Source of the DNA: BOG-908 sp963848205
GTDB lineage: Bacteria; Pseudomonadota; Alphaproteobacteria; Acetobacterales; Acetobacteraceae
Direction of reading: 5' to 3'
Length of the DNA: 64,000 nucleotides
Assembly (NCBI GenBank): GCA_963848205.1
Contig: CAWKCV010000003.1
Location: 682,001 to 746,000 of the forward strand
The notes below the pieces were generated by a model. It saw nothing but the letters and a program-made list of their open reading frames with translations. It did not search any database and was not told where the DNA came from. Below, one piece after another: positions 42,392-50,562 of this stretch. The position numbers and the translations under genes were made by a program. Position 1 is the stretch's first letter. Each line of letters opens with the position of its first letter.

Positions 42392-45300
42392 TTACTCCGC
42401 CATCGTCGCCGCCAGCTTCGGCATCCCCCGCCGCGGCGCCGGCGCCAGCCAATGCTGCAGCTTGTCCAGATACAGATAGATCACCGGCGTCGTATAAAGC
42501 GTGAGCGCCTGGCTCAGGATCAGCCCACCCACCATCGCATAGCCCAGCGGCTGGCGCAGTTCGGATCCCGCGCCATGGCCCAGCATGAGCGGCAGGCCGG
42601 AGAGCAAGGCAGCCATCGTCGTCATCATGATCGGCCGGAAGCGCATCAGGCAGGCTTCGGTGATCGCTTCCAGCGGTTCCATGTCGCGCTCGCGCTCGGC
42701 GTGGATCGCGAAATCGACCATCATGATGCCGTTCTTCTTCACGATGCCGATCAGCAGGATGATGCCGACGATGGCGATCACCGAGAGATCGCGCCCCGAC
42801 AGCATCAGCATCAGCAGCGCCCCCACGCCGGCCGAAGGCAGGGTGGAGAGGATGGTGAGCGGCAGGATGTAGCTCTCGTACAGGATGCCGAGAATGATAT
42901 AGACCGAGACCAGGGCGGCGGCGATGAGATAGGGCTCGCTGCTCAGCGAGGATTGGAACGCGGCCGCATTGCCCTGGAACGATCCCTGCAACGCGCGCGG
43001 CGCGCCGATTTCGTTGCGGGCATTGTCCACCAGCTTCACGGCATCGCCCAGCGAGGCGCCAGGTGCCAGGTTGAAGCTGATGGTCACTGCCGGAAACTGG
43101 CTCTGGTGGTTCACCGCCAGCGGCGTGATCGGCACTGTGCTGCGATGGACGACGGACGAGAGCGGCACGGCCGTGCCGGACGTGCCTTTCACGTAGAGCG
43201 AGTCCAACGTGTGGACGTCGCCCTGTAGCTGGGGCGGCACTTCCTCGATCACGTAGTAGGAATTGAGCTGGGTGAAATACTGCGTCACCTCGCGCTGACC
43301 GAACGCGTCGTAGAGCGTGTCGTCGATCTGCTGCGGCAGGATGCCGAAGCGTGAGGCGGCATCGCGGTCGATGGTCAGCGTGGCCGTGGTGCCGGCGACC
43401 TGCTGGTCGGTCGTGACGTCGCGCAGGATCGGCACGGTTTTCAGCTTGTCGAGCAGCTTCGGCGCCCAATGGTTCAGCTCGGCCGGATCTGCGTCCTGCA
43501 GCGTGTATTGATACAGCGTGCGCGCCAGGCGGCCGCCGACGGTGATGTCCTGCGCAGGCTGCATGTAGAGCCGGAAGCCTTCGACGGCCTTCATCTTCTC
43601 ATTCAGCCGCGCGATCACCTGCATGATCGGCTCGCGCGTGCCCCACGGCTTGAGGTTGATGAAGATGCGGCCGTTATTGCCCGTCTGCCCGGCATTGCCG
43701 GCGCCCACGAGCGAGGCGAACGTATCGACCGCGGGATCGGCGGCGACGATCTGGTTCACCTGCTGCTGCTTGCGATACATCTCGTCATACGAGATGTCCT
43801 GGTTGGCCTCGGTAATCGAGATGACCAGGCCGATATCCTGCTGCGGGAAGAAGCCTTTCGGGATGATGATGAACAGGAAAATCGTCACGCCGAGGGTCGC
43901 CAGGAATACCAGCAGCGTGATGAAGCGGAAGCGCAGTGCCACGCCCAGCGTGCGGCGGTAGAAGCCGAGCATCGCGTCGAACCCGCTCTCGATGAAACGG
44001 TACGCCCGGCCATGTTGCTGCGTCTCGGCCTTGAGGAAGCGCGCACACATCATCGGCGTCAGCGTGAGCGAGACGAACGCCGAGATGATCACGGTGAGCG
44101 AGACGACGACGGCGAACTCGCGGAACAGCCGGCCGACGATGCCGCCCATCAGCAGCAGCGGAATGAACACCGCAATCAGCGATACGCTGATGGAGATGAT
44201 GGTGAACCCGATCTCGCCTGCACCTTTCAGCGCCGCTTCCATCGGCGCCATGCCGTCTTCGATGTGCCGGTAGATGTTCTCCAGCATGACGATCGCATCG
44301 TCGACGACGAAGCCCACCGCGATCGTCAGCCCCATCAGCGAGAGATTGTCCAGGCTGTAGCCGCACAGATACATCGCCGCGAACGTGCCGACCAAGGCGA
44401 GCGGCACCGTCACGCTGGGGATGATGGTGGCCCACAGGCTGCGCAGGAACAGGAAGATCACCATGATCACCAGCCCGATGGAGAGCAGCAGGGTGAACTC
44501 CACGTCCGCGACCGAGGCGCGGATGGTCTGCGTGCGGTCGACGATCGTCTGCACGTGGATGGCGGGCGGAATGCTGACCTCCAGCCGCGGCAAGGCGGCG
44601 CGCACGCGCTCGACGGTGGCGATCACGTTCGCCCCCGGCTGCTTGTAGACGATCAGCAGCACGCCGCGCCGCGGTTTGCCGCCGACCGACTCCCAGGCTG
44701 CCAGCTCGCGGTTCTGCGGCCCGCGAATGGCCGTGCCGATATCGCGTATGCGCACTGGCGCGCCGTTCCGGTAGGCCACGATCAGGTCGCCGTACGGCCC
44801 CGGCTGGGTGAGCTGGTCGTTGTCCTGCACGGTGAAGGATTGCCGGCGGCCGTCGATGCTGCCTTTGGGGCTGTTGACCGTGGCGTTGCTCAGCACCGTG
44901 CGCACGTCCTCCATCGTCATGCCCATGCTGGCCAGGCGCGCGGGGTCGATCTGCACGCGGATCGCCGGCTTGCTCTGGCCGCCGATCGCCACCTGGCTCA
45001 CACCGGTGATCTGGCTCAGCTGCTGGCTCAGCACGTTCTCGGCGTAATCGTCGACGGTGGTCAGCGGCAGATCGTCGGACCACACGCTGAGCAGGAAGAT
45101 CGGGCTGTCGGCCGGGTTCACCTTGCGGAAAGTCGGCTGGCTCGGCAGGTTTTTCGGCAGCTGGCCCTGCGCGCCGTTGATCGCCTCCAGCACGTCGGTC
45201 GCTGCCGCATCGACGCTGCGGTTGAGGTCGAACTGCAGCGTGATCGACGACGTGCCTAACACGTTGATCGAAGTAAGCTGGCTCAACCCGTTGATCTGGC

Positions 45301-45514
45301 TGAATTGCGTCTCGAGCGGCTCGGCCACCGAGCTCGCCATTACTTCGGGGCTGGCGCCGGGGTAGTTGGCGGTCACCGAAATGGTCGGGAAATCGACGGT
45401 CGGCAGAGGTGCGACGGGGAGCAGCGGATAGCTGGCGATGCCGGCCAGGAAGATCGCGGCCATGATCAGCGATGTCGCGATCGGCCGGCGGATGAACGGG
45501 GCGGAGACGCTCAA
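42392..45514 (-). CDS. RND multidrug efflux permease (MdtB/MdtC/AcrB family)
   Basis: A 1040-residue inner-membrane proton/drug antiporter with the RND layout: one N-terminal helix, a large periplasmic loop, six helices, a second loop and five C-terminal helices. MSVSAPFIRRPIATSLIMAA, MGLTIAVGFVVDDAIVMLEN (the conserved Asp-Asp in helix 4) and SLTLTPMMCARFL are diagnostic. It works with the adaptor encoded 6 bp upstream (45521-46669) and an outer-membrane channel not present here. Sequence resembles MdtB-type pumps more than AcrB. Substrates are unknown. Confidence 0.94.
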   Translation of the reverse strand: MSVSAPFIRRPIATSLIMAAIFLAGIASYPLLPVAPLPTVDFPTISVTANYPGASPEVMASSVAEPLETQFSQINGLSQLTSINVLGTSSITLQFDLNRSVDAAATDVLEAINGAQGQLPKNLPSQPTFRKVNPADSPIFLLSVWSDDLPLTTVDDYAENVLSQQLSQITGVSQVAIGGQSKPAIRVQIDPARLASMGMTMEDVRTVLSNATVNSPKGSIDGRRQSFTVQDNDQLTQPGPYGDLIVAYRNGAPVRIRDIGTAIRGPQNRELAAWESVGGKPRRGVLLIVYKQPGANVIATVERVRAALPRLEVSIPPAIHVQTIVDRTQTIRASVADVEFTLLLSIGLVIMVIFLFLRSLWATIIPSVTVPLALVGTFAAMYLCGYSLDNLSLMGLTIAVGFVVDDAIVMLENIYRHIEDGMAPMEAALKGAGEIGFTIISISVSLIAVFIPLLLMGGIVGRLFREFAVVVSLTVIISAFVSLTLTPMMCARFLKAETQQHGRAYRFIESGFDAMLGFYRRTLGVALRFRFITLLVFLATLGVTIFLFIIIPKGFFPQQDIGLVISITEANQDISYDEMYRKQQQVNQIVAADPAVDTFASLVGAGNAGQTGNNGRIFINLKPWGTREPIMQVIARLNEKMKAVEGFRLYMQPAQDITVGGRLARTLYQYTLQDADPAELNHWAPKLLDKLKTVPILRDVTTDQQVAGTTATLTIDRDAASRFGILPQQIDDTLYDAFGQREVTQYFTQLNSYYVIEEVPPQLQGDVHTLDSLYVKGTSGTAVPLSSVVHRSTVPITPLAVNHQSQFPAVTISFNLAPGASLGDAVKLVDNARNEIGAPRALQGSFQGNAAAFQSSLSSEPYLIAAALVSVYIILGILYESYILPLTILSTLPSAGVGALLMLMLSGRDLSVIAIVGIILLIGIVKKNGIMMVDFAIHAERERDMEPLEAITEACLMRFRPIMMTTMAALLSGLPLMLGHGAGSELRQPLGYAMVGGLILSQALTLYTTPVIYLYLDKLQHWLAPAPRRGMPKLAATMAE

Positions 45515-45520
45515 GGCGGG

Positions 45521-46669
45521 CTAGCCTGCGCTGGCCGGCGCGGCGGGCGCGGGTGCGGCTTGCGCTGTCGCTTTCACCTTCATCCCCGGCTGCACGCGCA
45601 ACTGGCCGTCCAGGATCACCGTCTCGCCGTCGGTCACGCCATCGGTCACGATCGTGGTGCCCTCATCCTGGTAGCCGATCTTCACATCGTGCTTCTCGAC
45701 CGTGCTGTCGGGCTTTACCGCATAGACATACAGCCCGTCCGGCCCGTGCTGCACAGCCTGGGTTGGCAGCGTCACGACGTTTTTCGCCGTCTGCAGAAGC
45801 ACGCGGCCGCTCGCGAACTGGCCCGGCCACAGGCGGTTGTCGGAGTTGGGGAATTCCGCCTTCAGCTCGATCGTGCCAGTCTGCTGGTCGATCTGATTGT
45901 TGATCGTCACCAGCTTGCCGCGCGAGAGCACCTGCCGGCCGTTCTGGCTCATGGCGTCCACTTCCGGCAGGCCGGCCTGCATTGTCTGGCGCACTTCCGG
46001 CAGTCGCTCCTGCGGCAGGGTGAACACCAGGCTGATCGGATGCACCTGGGTGATGCTGACGATGCCGGTCGAGTCCGTGGCATGGATGAGGTTGCCGATA
46101 TCGATCAGCCGCAGCCCGACGACGCCTTCGATCGGCGCCACGATTCGGCAGAAACTCAGATTGAGCGCCGCGGTGGCGATCTGCGCGTCGTCGCCCTGGA
46201 TGTTGGCCTGATCCTGCTGCACCGTCGCCTGCTGGGTATCGACCTGCTGGCGGGAGGCGACGTTGGTGCGCACCAGGCTTTGGTAGCGCTGCAGGTCGCG
46301 ATGCGCGTTGTCGATCTGCGCCTGGTCGCTGGCGCGCTTGGCCTGTGCCTGGGCGAGGGAGGCTGCGTAAGGCCGTGGATCGATCTGGGCCAGCAGGTCG
46401 CCGGGATGGACTTCCTGACCTTCGTGAAACGCGATGCTGTCCAGGTTGCCATCGACACGGGCGCGCACCAGCACCTGGCGATAGGCCTGCACATTGCCGA
46501 TGCCGCTGACATATTCCGGCACATCCTGGCGCCGCGCCTGAACGGTCGTCACTGGCGGCGAGTCGCCGGAAGGCGTGGCGGGCGCCTGGGCATGGCCGGG
46601 AACGGCAGCCACGCACGCCAGCAACATGACGGCCGCACCCCGAGCGAGGCGCCTGCTGAGGACGCGCAT
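45521..46669 (-). CDS. RND efflux periplasmic adaptor (MdtA-like)
   Basis: A 382-residue membrane-fusion protein. Signal peptide MRVLSRRLARGAAVMLLACV ends near PGHA. The biotinyl-lipoyl-like halves (VQAYRQVLVRARVDGNLDSI, AFHEGQEVHPGDLLAQIDPR) flank an alpha-hairpin (residues about 105-165). The beta-barrel follows with FTLPQERLPEVRQ. ATG 46667-46669 gives the signal peptide; an upstream in-frame start lacks one. Operon partner of the RND permease. Confidence 0.92.
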   Translation of the reverse strand: MRVLSRRLARGAAVMLLACVAAVPGHAQAPATPSGDSPPVTTVQARRQDVPEYVSGIGNVQAYRQVLVRARVDGNLDSIAFHEGQEVHPGDLLAQIDPRPYAASLAQAQAKRASDQAQIDNAHRDLQRYQSLVRTNVASRQQVDTQQATVQQDQANIQGDDAQIATAALNLSFCRIVAPIEGVVGLRLIDIGNLIHATDSTGIVSITQVHPISLVFTLPQERLPEVRQTMQAGLPEVDAMSQNGRQVLSRGKLVTINNQIDQQTGTIELKAEFPNSDNRLWPGQFASGRVLLQTAKNVVTLPTQAVQHGPDGLYVYAVKPDSTVEKHDVKIGYQDEGTTIVTDGVTDGETVILDGQLRVQPGMKVKATAQAAPAPAAPASAG

Positions 46670-46776
46670 GGTCAAATTCCTGAAATAGTCAGCCGTTGGC
46701 GTCAGAGGGCGCCAAAAACAGTAACGTCTCAAGTGGCAGAACGGTCTCAACCTGCAAGTTACGGCGACCTGACAGT

Positions 46777-46846
46777 GTTGTCAGAAAGCGGGGTTGTCAG
46801 AAAGCGGGGTGCCAGAAGCGGGGTGCCAGAAGCGGGTTGCCAGAAG
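46777..46846. repeat. Short tandem repeats between adaptor and transglycosylase genes
   Basis: Two 16-bp units GTTGTCAGAAAGCGGG (46777-46808), then two 14-bp units GTGCCAGAAGCGGG (46809-46836), then a partial TTGCCAGAAG. All share CAGAA-GCGGG. Slippage is the likely origin. Confidence 0.85.
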
Positions 46847-46854
46847 ACCGCGGC

Positions 46855-47670
46855 TCAGCCGGGTGTGCGCAACGCCAGGCGGGTTGGCGTTGCGCGATAG
46901 GCGGCGAGGCTCCTTCCCATGAAGCCGCTCGGCCGCGCGGCCGGCGGCGGTGTGACTGCCGAAAGTCGACCCGGCGACGCGAAGAACGGCGCCGGCGGTG
47001 CTGCCTGGGCCAACCGCACGGGGGGTGCCGCGCGCGCGGCCGGCGTCGGCTTTGGCATGGCAATGGCAGGTTCCTGATGGCGCGGCCTGCGCACCTCCCG
47101 CGCCTCGCTCTGCGGCACCGCCCATTCGGCCAGCACGCGCGCCTGGTAGGGGCTGCCGATACCGGGTGTGAGCGAGTGGTAGGCAGCCGCGGCGCGCGGC
47201 CAGCTGCCGGTTTGCCCAAACAGCGAGACAAGAAAATCGGCGGCATACTCGGCGTTGGCCTGTGGGTCGAAGGCCCGTTCCAGCGTCGTGAAAGCCTCGG
47301 CGTGCTGCAGCAGATTGACCTGCAGGCAGCCGACGTCGATCGACTTCACGCCACGCGCCTGCAGCGCACGCACGGACGCGACGGCTTCTGCCTTGCTGGC
47401 ATAGAAGCTGCCGACCCCCTGCGCGTTCACCGACCAGGGCCAGGCCGTCAGGCTGCCGGATCTTGGGTCGGGCCGACCGGTTTCGACCCTGGCAATCGCA
47501 TCGAGGAACATGTCCGGAATGTGGTGGCTCGCCTCTGCCTGGCTTGTCGCCCGCCGGCACAGATCGGCATCGTCGGATGTGGCGCCCGGCAGCGGACTGG
47601 CCCGGCCGGCGCAGGCATACACGGCCATGGCCAACGCAAAACCGAACATCCAACTGCCTTTGGCGCGCAT
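46855..47670 (-). CDS. Lytic transglycosylase (SLT domain)
   Basis: A 271-residue exported protein. The signal segment is FGFALAMAVYACAGRASP. The SLT catalytic Glu is Glu63 in FLDAIARVETGRPDPRSG. VNLLQHAEAFTTLERAFDPQ and AAAYHSLTPGIGSPYQARVL fit SLT family 1. The C-terminal ~80 residues are Pro/Ala-rich and probably a flexible linker. It would cut peptidoglycan glycan strands in the periplasm. It is close to an Flp pilin, but no secretion apparatus is visible. Confidence 0.85.
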   Translation of the reverse strand: MRAKGSWMFGFALAMAVYACAGRASPLPGATSDDADLCRRATSQAEASHHIPDMFLDAIARVETGRPDPRSGSLTAWPWSVNAQGVGSFYASKAEAVASVRALQARGVKSIDVGCLQVNLLQHAEAFTTLERAFDPQANAEYAADFLVSLFGQTGSWPRAAAAYHSLTPGIGSPYQARVLAEWAVPQSEAREVRRPRHQEPAIAMPKPTPAARAAPPVRLAQAAPPAPFFASPGRLSAVTPPPAARPSGFMGRSLAAYRATPTRLALRTPG

Positions 47671-47748
47671 CGGAGCATCATGGGCGGATCAGTCTTAAAA
47701 CCTGGTGAAAGCGGCGCGGGCGGGAATTGCTGCATTGCAAAAAAACGC

Positions 47749-47777
47749 TTGCTTAATCGTAGTCGGCTAACTAACTT
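47749..47777 (+). promoter_or_regulatory. Promoter of the candidate small RNA
   Basis: TTGCTT (47749-47754) and TAACTT (47772-47777) are spaced 17 nt. The predicted start falls at the GGCGG that begins the first hairpin, about 6-7 nt later. Confidence 0.5.
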
Positions 47778-47783
47778 TTGCTG

Positions 47784-47862
47784 GCGGTGCTGCTTCGGCA
47801 CACCGCATCTTGGACGTTTCCTCCCTAAACTTGGCGGTGCCGCAAGGCGCCGCCTTTTTTTT
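47784..47862 (+). ncRNA. Candidate trans-acting small RNA with exposed anti-Shine-Dalgarno motif
   Basis: An intergenic unit of about 79 nt. Hairpin 1 is GCGGTG-C-TGC-TTCG-GCA-CACCGC (47784-47806) with a UUCG tetraloop. A single-stranded linker holds TTTCCTCCCTAAAC, whose CCUCCC can pair with ribosome-binding sites. Hairpin 2 (47833-47854) plus eight Ts is a strong intrinsic terminator. A promoter fits directly upstream. No credible ORF explains it. The layout recalls alphaproteobacterial CCUCC-loop RNAs (alpha-r14/CcsR type), but I cannot assign a family. The rest of the 307-bp gap (47671-47748 and 47863-47977) shows nothing clear. Confidence 0.55.
47833..47862 (+). terminator. Intrinsic terminator of the candidate small RNA
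   Basis: GGCGGTGCC-GCAA-GGCGCCGCC, a 9-bp stem with one G-U pair and a GNRA loop, followed by TTTTTTTT. The strongest terminator in the window apart from that of glnA. Confidence 0.85.
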
Positions 47863-47977
47863 CGCAAATGGCAGGTGGGAACCGACGACGCTCGAAATTG
47901 CGACCGACACCCGGCGGTTCCGCAGAAAAAGAGACGTGACTTCTATCCTGCATTGGTGTTTTAATCACGGAAGTGAT

Positions 47978-48226
47978 ATGAACGGGGTTGCCGCGCGCGT
48001 TTGTCGAGGCGGCGTGTTGGGGACAGATGTGACACAGACCAGCGACGTGACCGCCACCCGGCCGAGCCCGCGCGCCATCGCCTCCTTGTGGGCCGAGCGC
48101 CGGGCAATCACCGCGGTCGAGTACGGGATCGTCGCGGCGTTCCTGTGCCTGTCGCTGCTGGGCATCTTCCGCGCGTTCGGCAACACGCTCACCTCGATGT
48201 TCAGCGGCGTCTCCACGACCATCTGA
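47978..48226 (+). CDS. Flp-family type IVb pilin, lacking the usual glycine before the cleavage site
   Basis: An 82-residue Flp/Fap pilin precursor. The core AITAVEYGIVAAFLCLSLLG has the Glu at +5 and the hydrophobic helix used for assembly. The residue before the cut is Arg (ERRAITAVEY) where Gly is normal (GATAIEYG). ATG 47978 or GTG 48029, which has GGGGACAG just upstream, could start it; the GTG form would have a shorter leader. No Tad/Cpa secretion genes or prepilin peptidase lie here, so it is an orphan pilin. Confidence 0.72.
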   Translation: MNGVAARVCRGGVLGTDVTQTSDVTATRPSPRAIASLWAERRAITAVEYGIVAAFLCLSLLGIFRAFGNTLTSMFSGVSTTI

Positions 48227-48236
48227 ACGGCTTCAC

Positions 48237-49130
48237 TCAGGTGAACCGGCCCGCCATCAGGCCGGGCGCCTGGCCGGCCAGCGCCTCGGCCAACGCCGCC
48301 ATGTCCTGGCGCACCCGGTCCAGACCGCGCGAGCGGCGAAGGCTCACCTCGTCCATATACAGGCTGCGGGCGATCTCGATCTGCAGCGCATGGCCATGCG
48401 TGGCAGGCCGCCCATAATGCCGGGTGATGTAGCCGCCCGCGTACGGGTCGTTGCGGCGCACACGGTAGTTGCGATCAAGCAGGAAGTTTTCGACAAAGCG
48501 TAGAACCTGCGGGGCGCAGGCCGCGCCATACGCGTCGCCCAGCACGATGTCGGGCACCGGCCGCCGGTCCTGGCACGCATGGGCCGGCATCGAGTGGCAG
48601 TCCACCAGCAGGCAGGCGCCATGACGTGCGATGGTGGCCGCGATCAGCTGCGCCAGCGCCAGGTGATACGGCTCCCAGCAGGACGTGACCCGCGCGCGCG
48701 CTTCCTCGAACCGCAGCTTGCCGCGATAGATCGGCTCGCCATTCGAGACGACGCGCGCCAGCGTGCCGAGACCGGCTGCCACGCGTGCGCTCGCGGTATT
48801 GACCCACGCGGGCAGCGCATCCTCGAACATCGCCGGGTCGAGCTCCCAGGCTTCGCGATTTACGTCGCACCAGGCGCGCGGGAAGACCGCGGCTATCAGA
48901 TTGGCGCCCGCATGCGGTGCATCGGCGAAGATCTCGTCGATATAGCAATCCTCGCTCCGCCGGAGTGCCGGGAGTCCGAGGCGCGCGGCGGCCAGGAACG
49001 CGGGCGTGTAGAGGCTGCCGGAATGCGGCGAGGAGAACACCAGCGGCGCAGGGAATGAGCAAGGGCGGGTGAGGGTGAAGCACGCTGCACCGTCATCGTC
49101 GTCCAGCGTAGTGGTGGTGTCGCTGGCCAG
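48237..49130 (-). CDS. N-formylglutamate amidohydrolase family protein, probable CTG start
   Basis: A hydrolase of the HutG/N-formylglutamate amidohydrolase family. LVFSSPHSGSLYTPAFLAAA, VDCHSMPAHA and THGHALQIEIARSLYMDE show the metal-binding His/Asp/Glu set. The in-frame ORF runs up through tRNA-Val. Between the tRNA and the conserved region there is no ATG, GTG or TTG. CTG 49128-49130 has GGAGAGAG six nt upstream, an ideal ribosome site, giving 297 residues starting M(L)ASDTTTTLDDDDG. The ATG inside the tRNA anticodon loop is an alternative. Confidence 0.85.
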   Translation of the reverse strand: MASDTTTTLDDDDGAACFTLTRPCSFPAPLVFSSPHSGSLYTPAFLAAARLGLPALRRSEDCYIDEIFADAPHAGANLIAAVFPRAWCDVNREAWELDPAMFEDALPAWVNTASARVAAGLGTLARVVSNGEPIYRGKLRFEEARARVTSCWEPYHLALAQLIAATIARHGACLLVDCHSMPAHACQDRRPVPDIVLGDAYGAACAPQVLRFVENFLLDRNYRVRRNDPYAGGYITRHYGRPATHGHALQIEIARSLYMDEVSLRRSRGLDRVRQDMAALAEALAGQAPGLMAGRFT

Positions 49131-49153
49131 GCGGTGCTCTCTCCGGCTGGCGG

Positions 49154-49228
49154 TGGTGGGCGCGACAGGGATTGAACCTGTGACCCCTACCATGTCAAGG
49201 TAGTGCACTACCGCTGTGCTACGCGCCC
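49154..49228 (-). tRNA. tRNA-Val (GAC)
   Basis: Complete cloverleaf on the minus strand: acceptor GGGCGCG/CGCGCCC with discriminator A and encoded CCA, D-arm GCAC-AGCGGTA-GTGC, anticodon stem CTACC/GGTAG around loop TTGACAT (anticodon GAC), and T-arm ACAGG-TTCAATC-CCTGT. The gene downstream on the same strand starts 24 nt after its 3' end, suggesting a shared transcript. Confidence 0.95.
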
Positions 49229-49283
49229 ACGGGCCGGAGCGGTTTCCTACGGATAGACTGAGCATCTGGCAAGTGAGCGGATT

Positions 49284-50513
49284 TTGGTCCGAACTTCACC
49301 GAAATCTGTCGCGCCTAAATCTGTCGCCATCATCGGTGCGGGTCCGGCCGGGCTGATCGCCGCGGAGTATCTGGCGCGTGCTGGTTTCGCGGTCACGGTT
49401 TACGACCGCATGGCCTCGCCCGCGCGCAAATTCCTGCTGGCTGGGCGCGGCGGGCTCAACCTGACGCATAGCGAGCCGTTCGAGCAATTCGCGGCGCGCT
49501 ACGGGCCGGCGGAGGGCTGGATGCGAACGGCGCTGGACGCGTTTCCCCCGGCCGCCCTTGCCGCCTGGTGCGAGGATCTCGGCCAACCGGTGTTCACCGG
49601 CAGTTCGGGCCGGGTGTTTCCGGTGGCGATGAAGGCCGCCCCGCTGCTGCGCGCCTGGCTGCGGCGCCTGGACCAACTCGGCGTGCGCTTGGCCAGCCGG
49701 CATCGCTGGGTTGGCTGGACCGGCGAAGGCGCGCTGCAATTCGACACCGCGGAAGGTGAAGTCACGGCCACACCCACGGCGACGTTGCTCGCATTGGGCG
49801 GTGCGTCGTGGCCGCGCATGGGTTCGGACGGCGGATGGGTGCCGATCCTGCAGGCGCGCGGCGTGCAGGTGGCGCCGTTGCGCGCCAGCAATTGCGGCGT
49901 GTGCGTTGCGTGGTCGTCGGTATTCGCCGACCGCCATCAAGGCGCGCCGTTGAAGCGTATCGCGGTTTCGACCGGCGGCCAGACGGTTCGCGGCGAGGCG
50001 GTGATCACGCGAGATGGCCTGGAAGGTGGAGCGATCTACGCGCTGTCCCGCCCGATCCGCGCAGCACTCGACGGGTCTGGCGCCGCGATACTGCATGTCG
50101 ATCTCCTGCCGGACCAGAACGTGGACGTGCTGGCCGCCAGGGTGGATGGCGCGCGCGGTGGGTTGTCGCTGACGAACTTTCTGCGTCGGTCGGCGAGCCT
50201 GTCGCCGGTGGCGATCGGCCTGGTGCAGGAAGCCCTGCATGGGGGAGGGTCGGCGATGAATTTGTCGGCGTTGATCAAGGCCGTGCCGGTCCGCGTGGAC
50301 GCGTTGCAACCGATCGGCCGCGCGATCTCGTCAGCCGGCGGCGTGCTGCTCGATGAACTCGATGAATCGTTCATGTTGAAGCGGTTGCCAGGCGTATTCG
50401 TGGCCGGCGAGATGCTCGACTGGGAAGCGCAAACCGGCGGCTATCTCCTGCAAGCCTGTTTCGCTACCGGCCTGCTGGCAGCCACCGCGCTCGCCAGCAG
50501 GCACACGCGATAG
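49284..50513 (+). CDS. NAD(P)/FAD-dependent oxidoreductase, TIGR03862 (BaiN-like) family
   Basis: A 409-residue flavoprotein. The FAD dinucleotide motif SVAIIGAGPAGLIAAEYLAR starts at residue 13, followed by RKFLLAGRGGLNLTHSEPF, LALGGASWPRMGSDGGW and the C-terminal GVFVAGEMLDWEAQTGGYLL. These fit the HI0933/BaiN-like family whose members reduce diverse substrates. It begins with TTG 49284 (no ATG in frame nearby). It is divergent from tRNA-Val; substrate unknown. Confidence 0.88.
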   Translation: MVRTSPKSVAPKSVAIIGAGPAGLIAAEYLARAGFAVTVYDRMASPARKFLLAGRGGLNLTHSEPFEQFAARYGPAEGWMRTALDAFPPAALAAWCEDLGQPVFTGSSGRVFPVAMKAAPLLRAWLRRLDQLGVRLASRHRWVGWTGEGALQFDTAEGEVTATPTATLLALGGASWPRMGSDGGWVPILQARGVQVAPLRASNCGVCVAWSSVFADRHQGAPLKRIAVSTGGQTVRGEAVITRDGLEGGAIYALSRPIRAALDGSGAAILHVDLLPDQNVDVLAARVDGARGGLSLTNFLRRSASLSPVAIGLVQEALHGGGSAMNLSALIKAVPVRVDALQPIGRAISSAGGVLLDELDESFMLKRLPGVFVAGEMLDWEAQTGGYLLQACFATGLLAATALASRHTR

Positions 50514-50518
50514 CGGCG

Positions 50519-50562
50519 CAAACGTTTTTGGTCCGTTTATCAGAAAAGGACTACTTCCTTTC
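50519..50562. repeat. Dispersed palindromic element, locus 17 (single arm A, inverted)
   Basis: CAAACGTTTTTGGTCCG, TTTATCAGAAAAGGAC, TACTTCCTTTCC. The minus-strand AAGTAGTCC provides the ligase stop codon, the same CAG-to-TAG change as at locus 3. Confidence 0.82.

Noticed and set aside
43469..45259. 596-residue plus-strand ORF opposite the RND permease
   Set aside because: Shadow of a well-conserved permease; no recognisable features.
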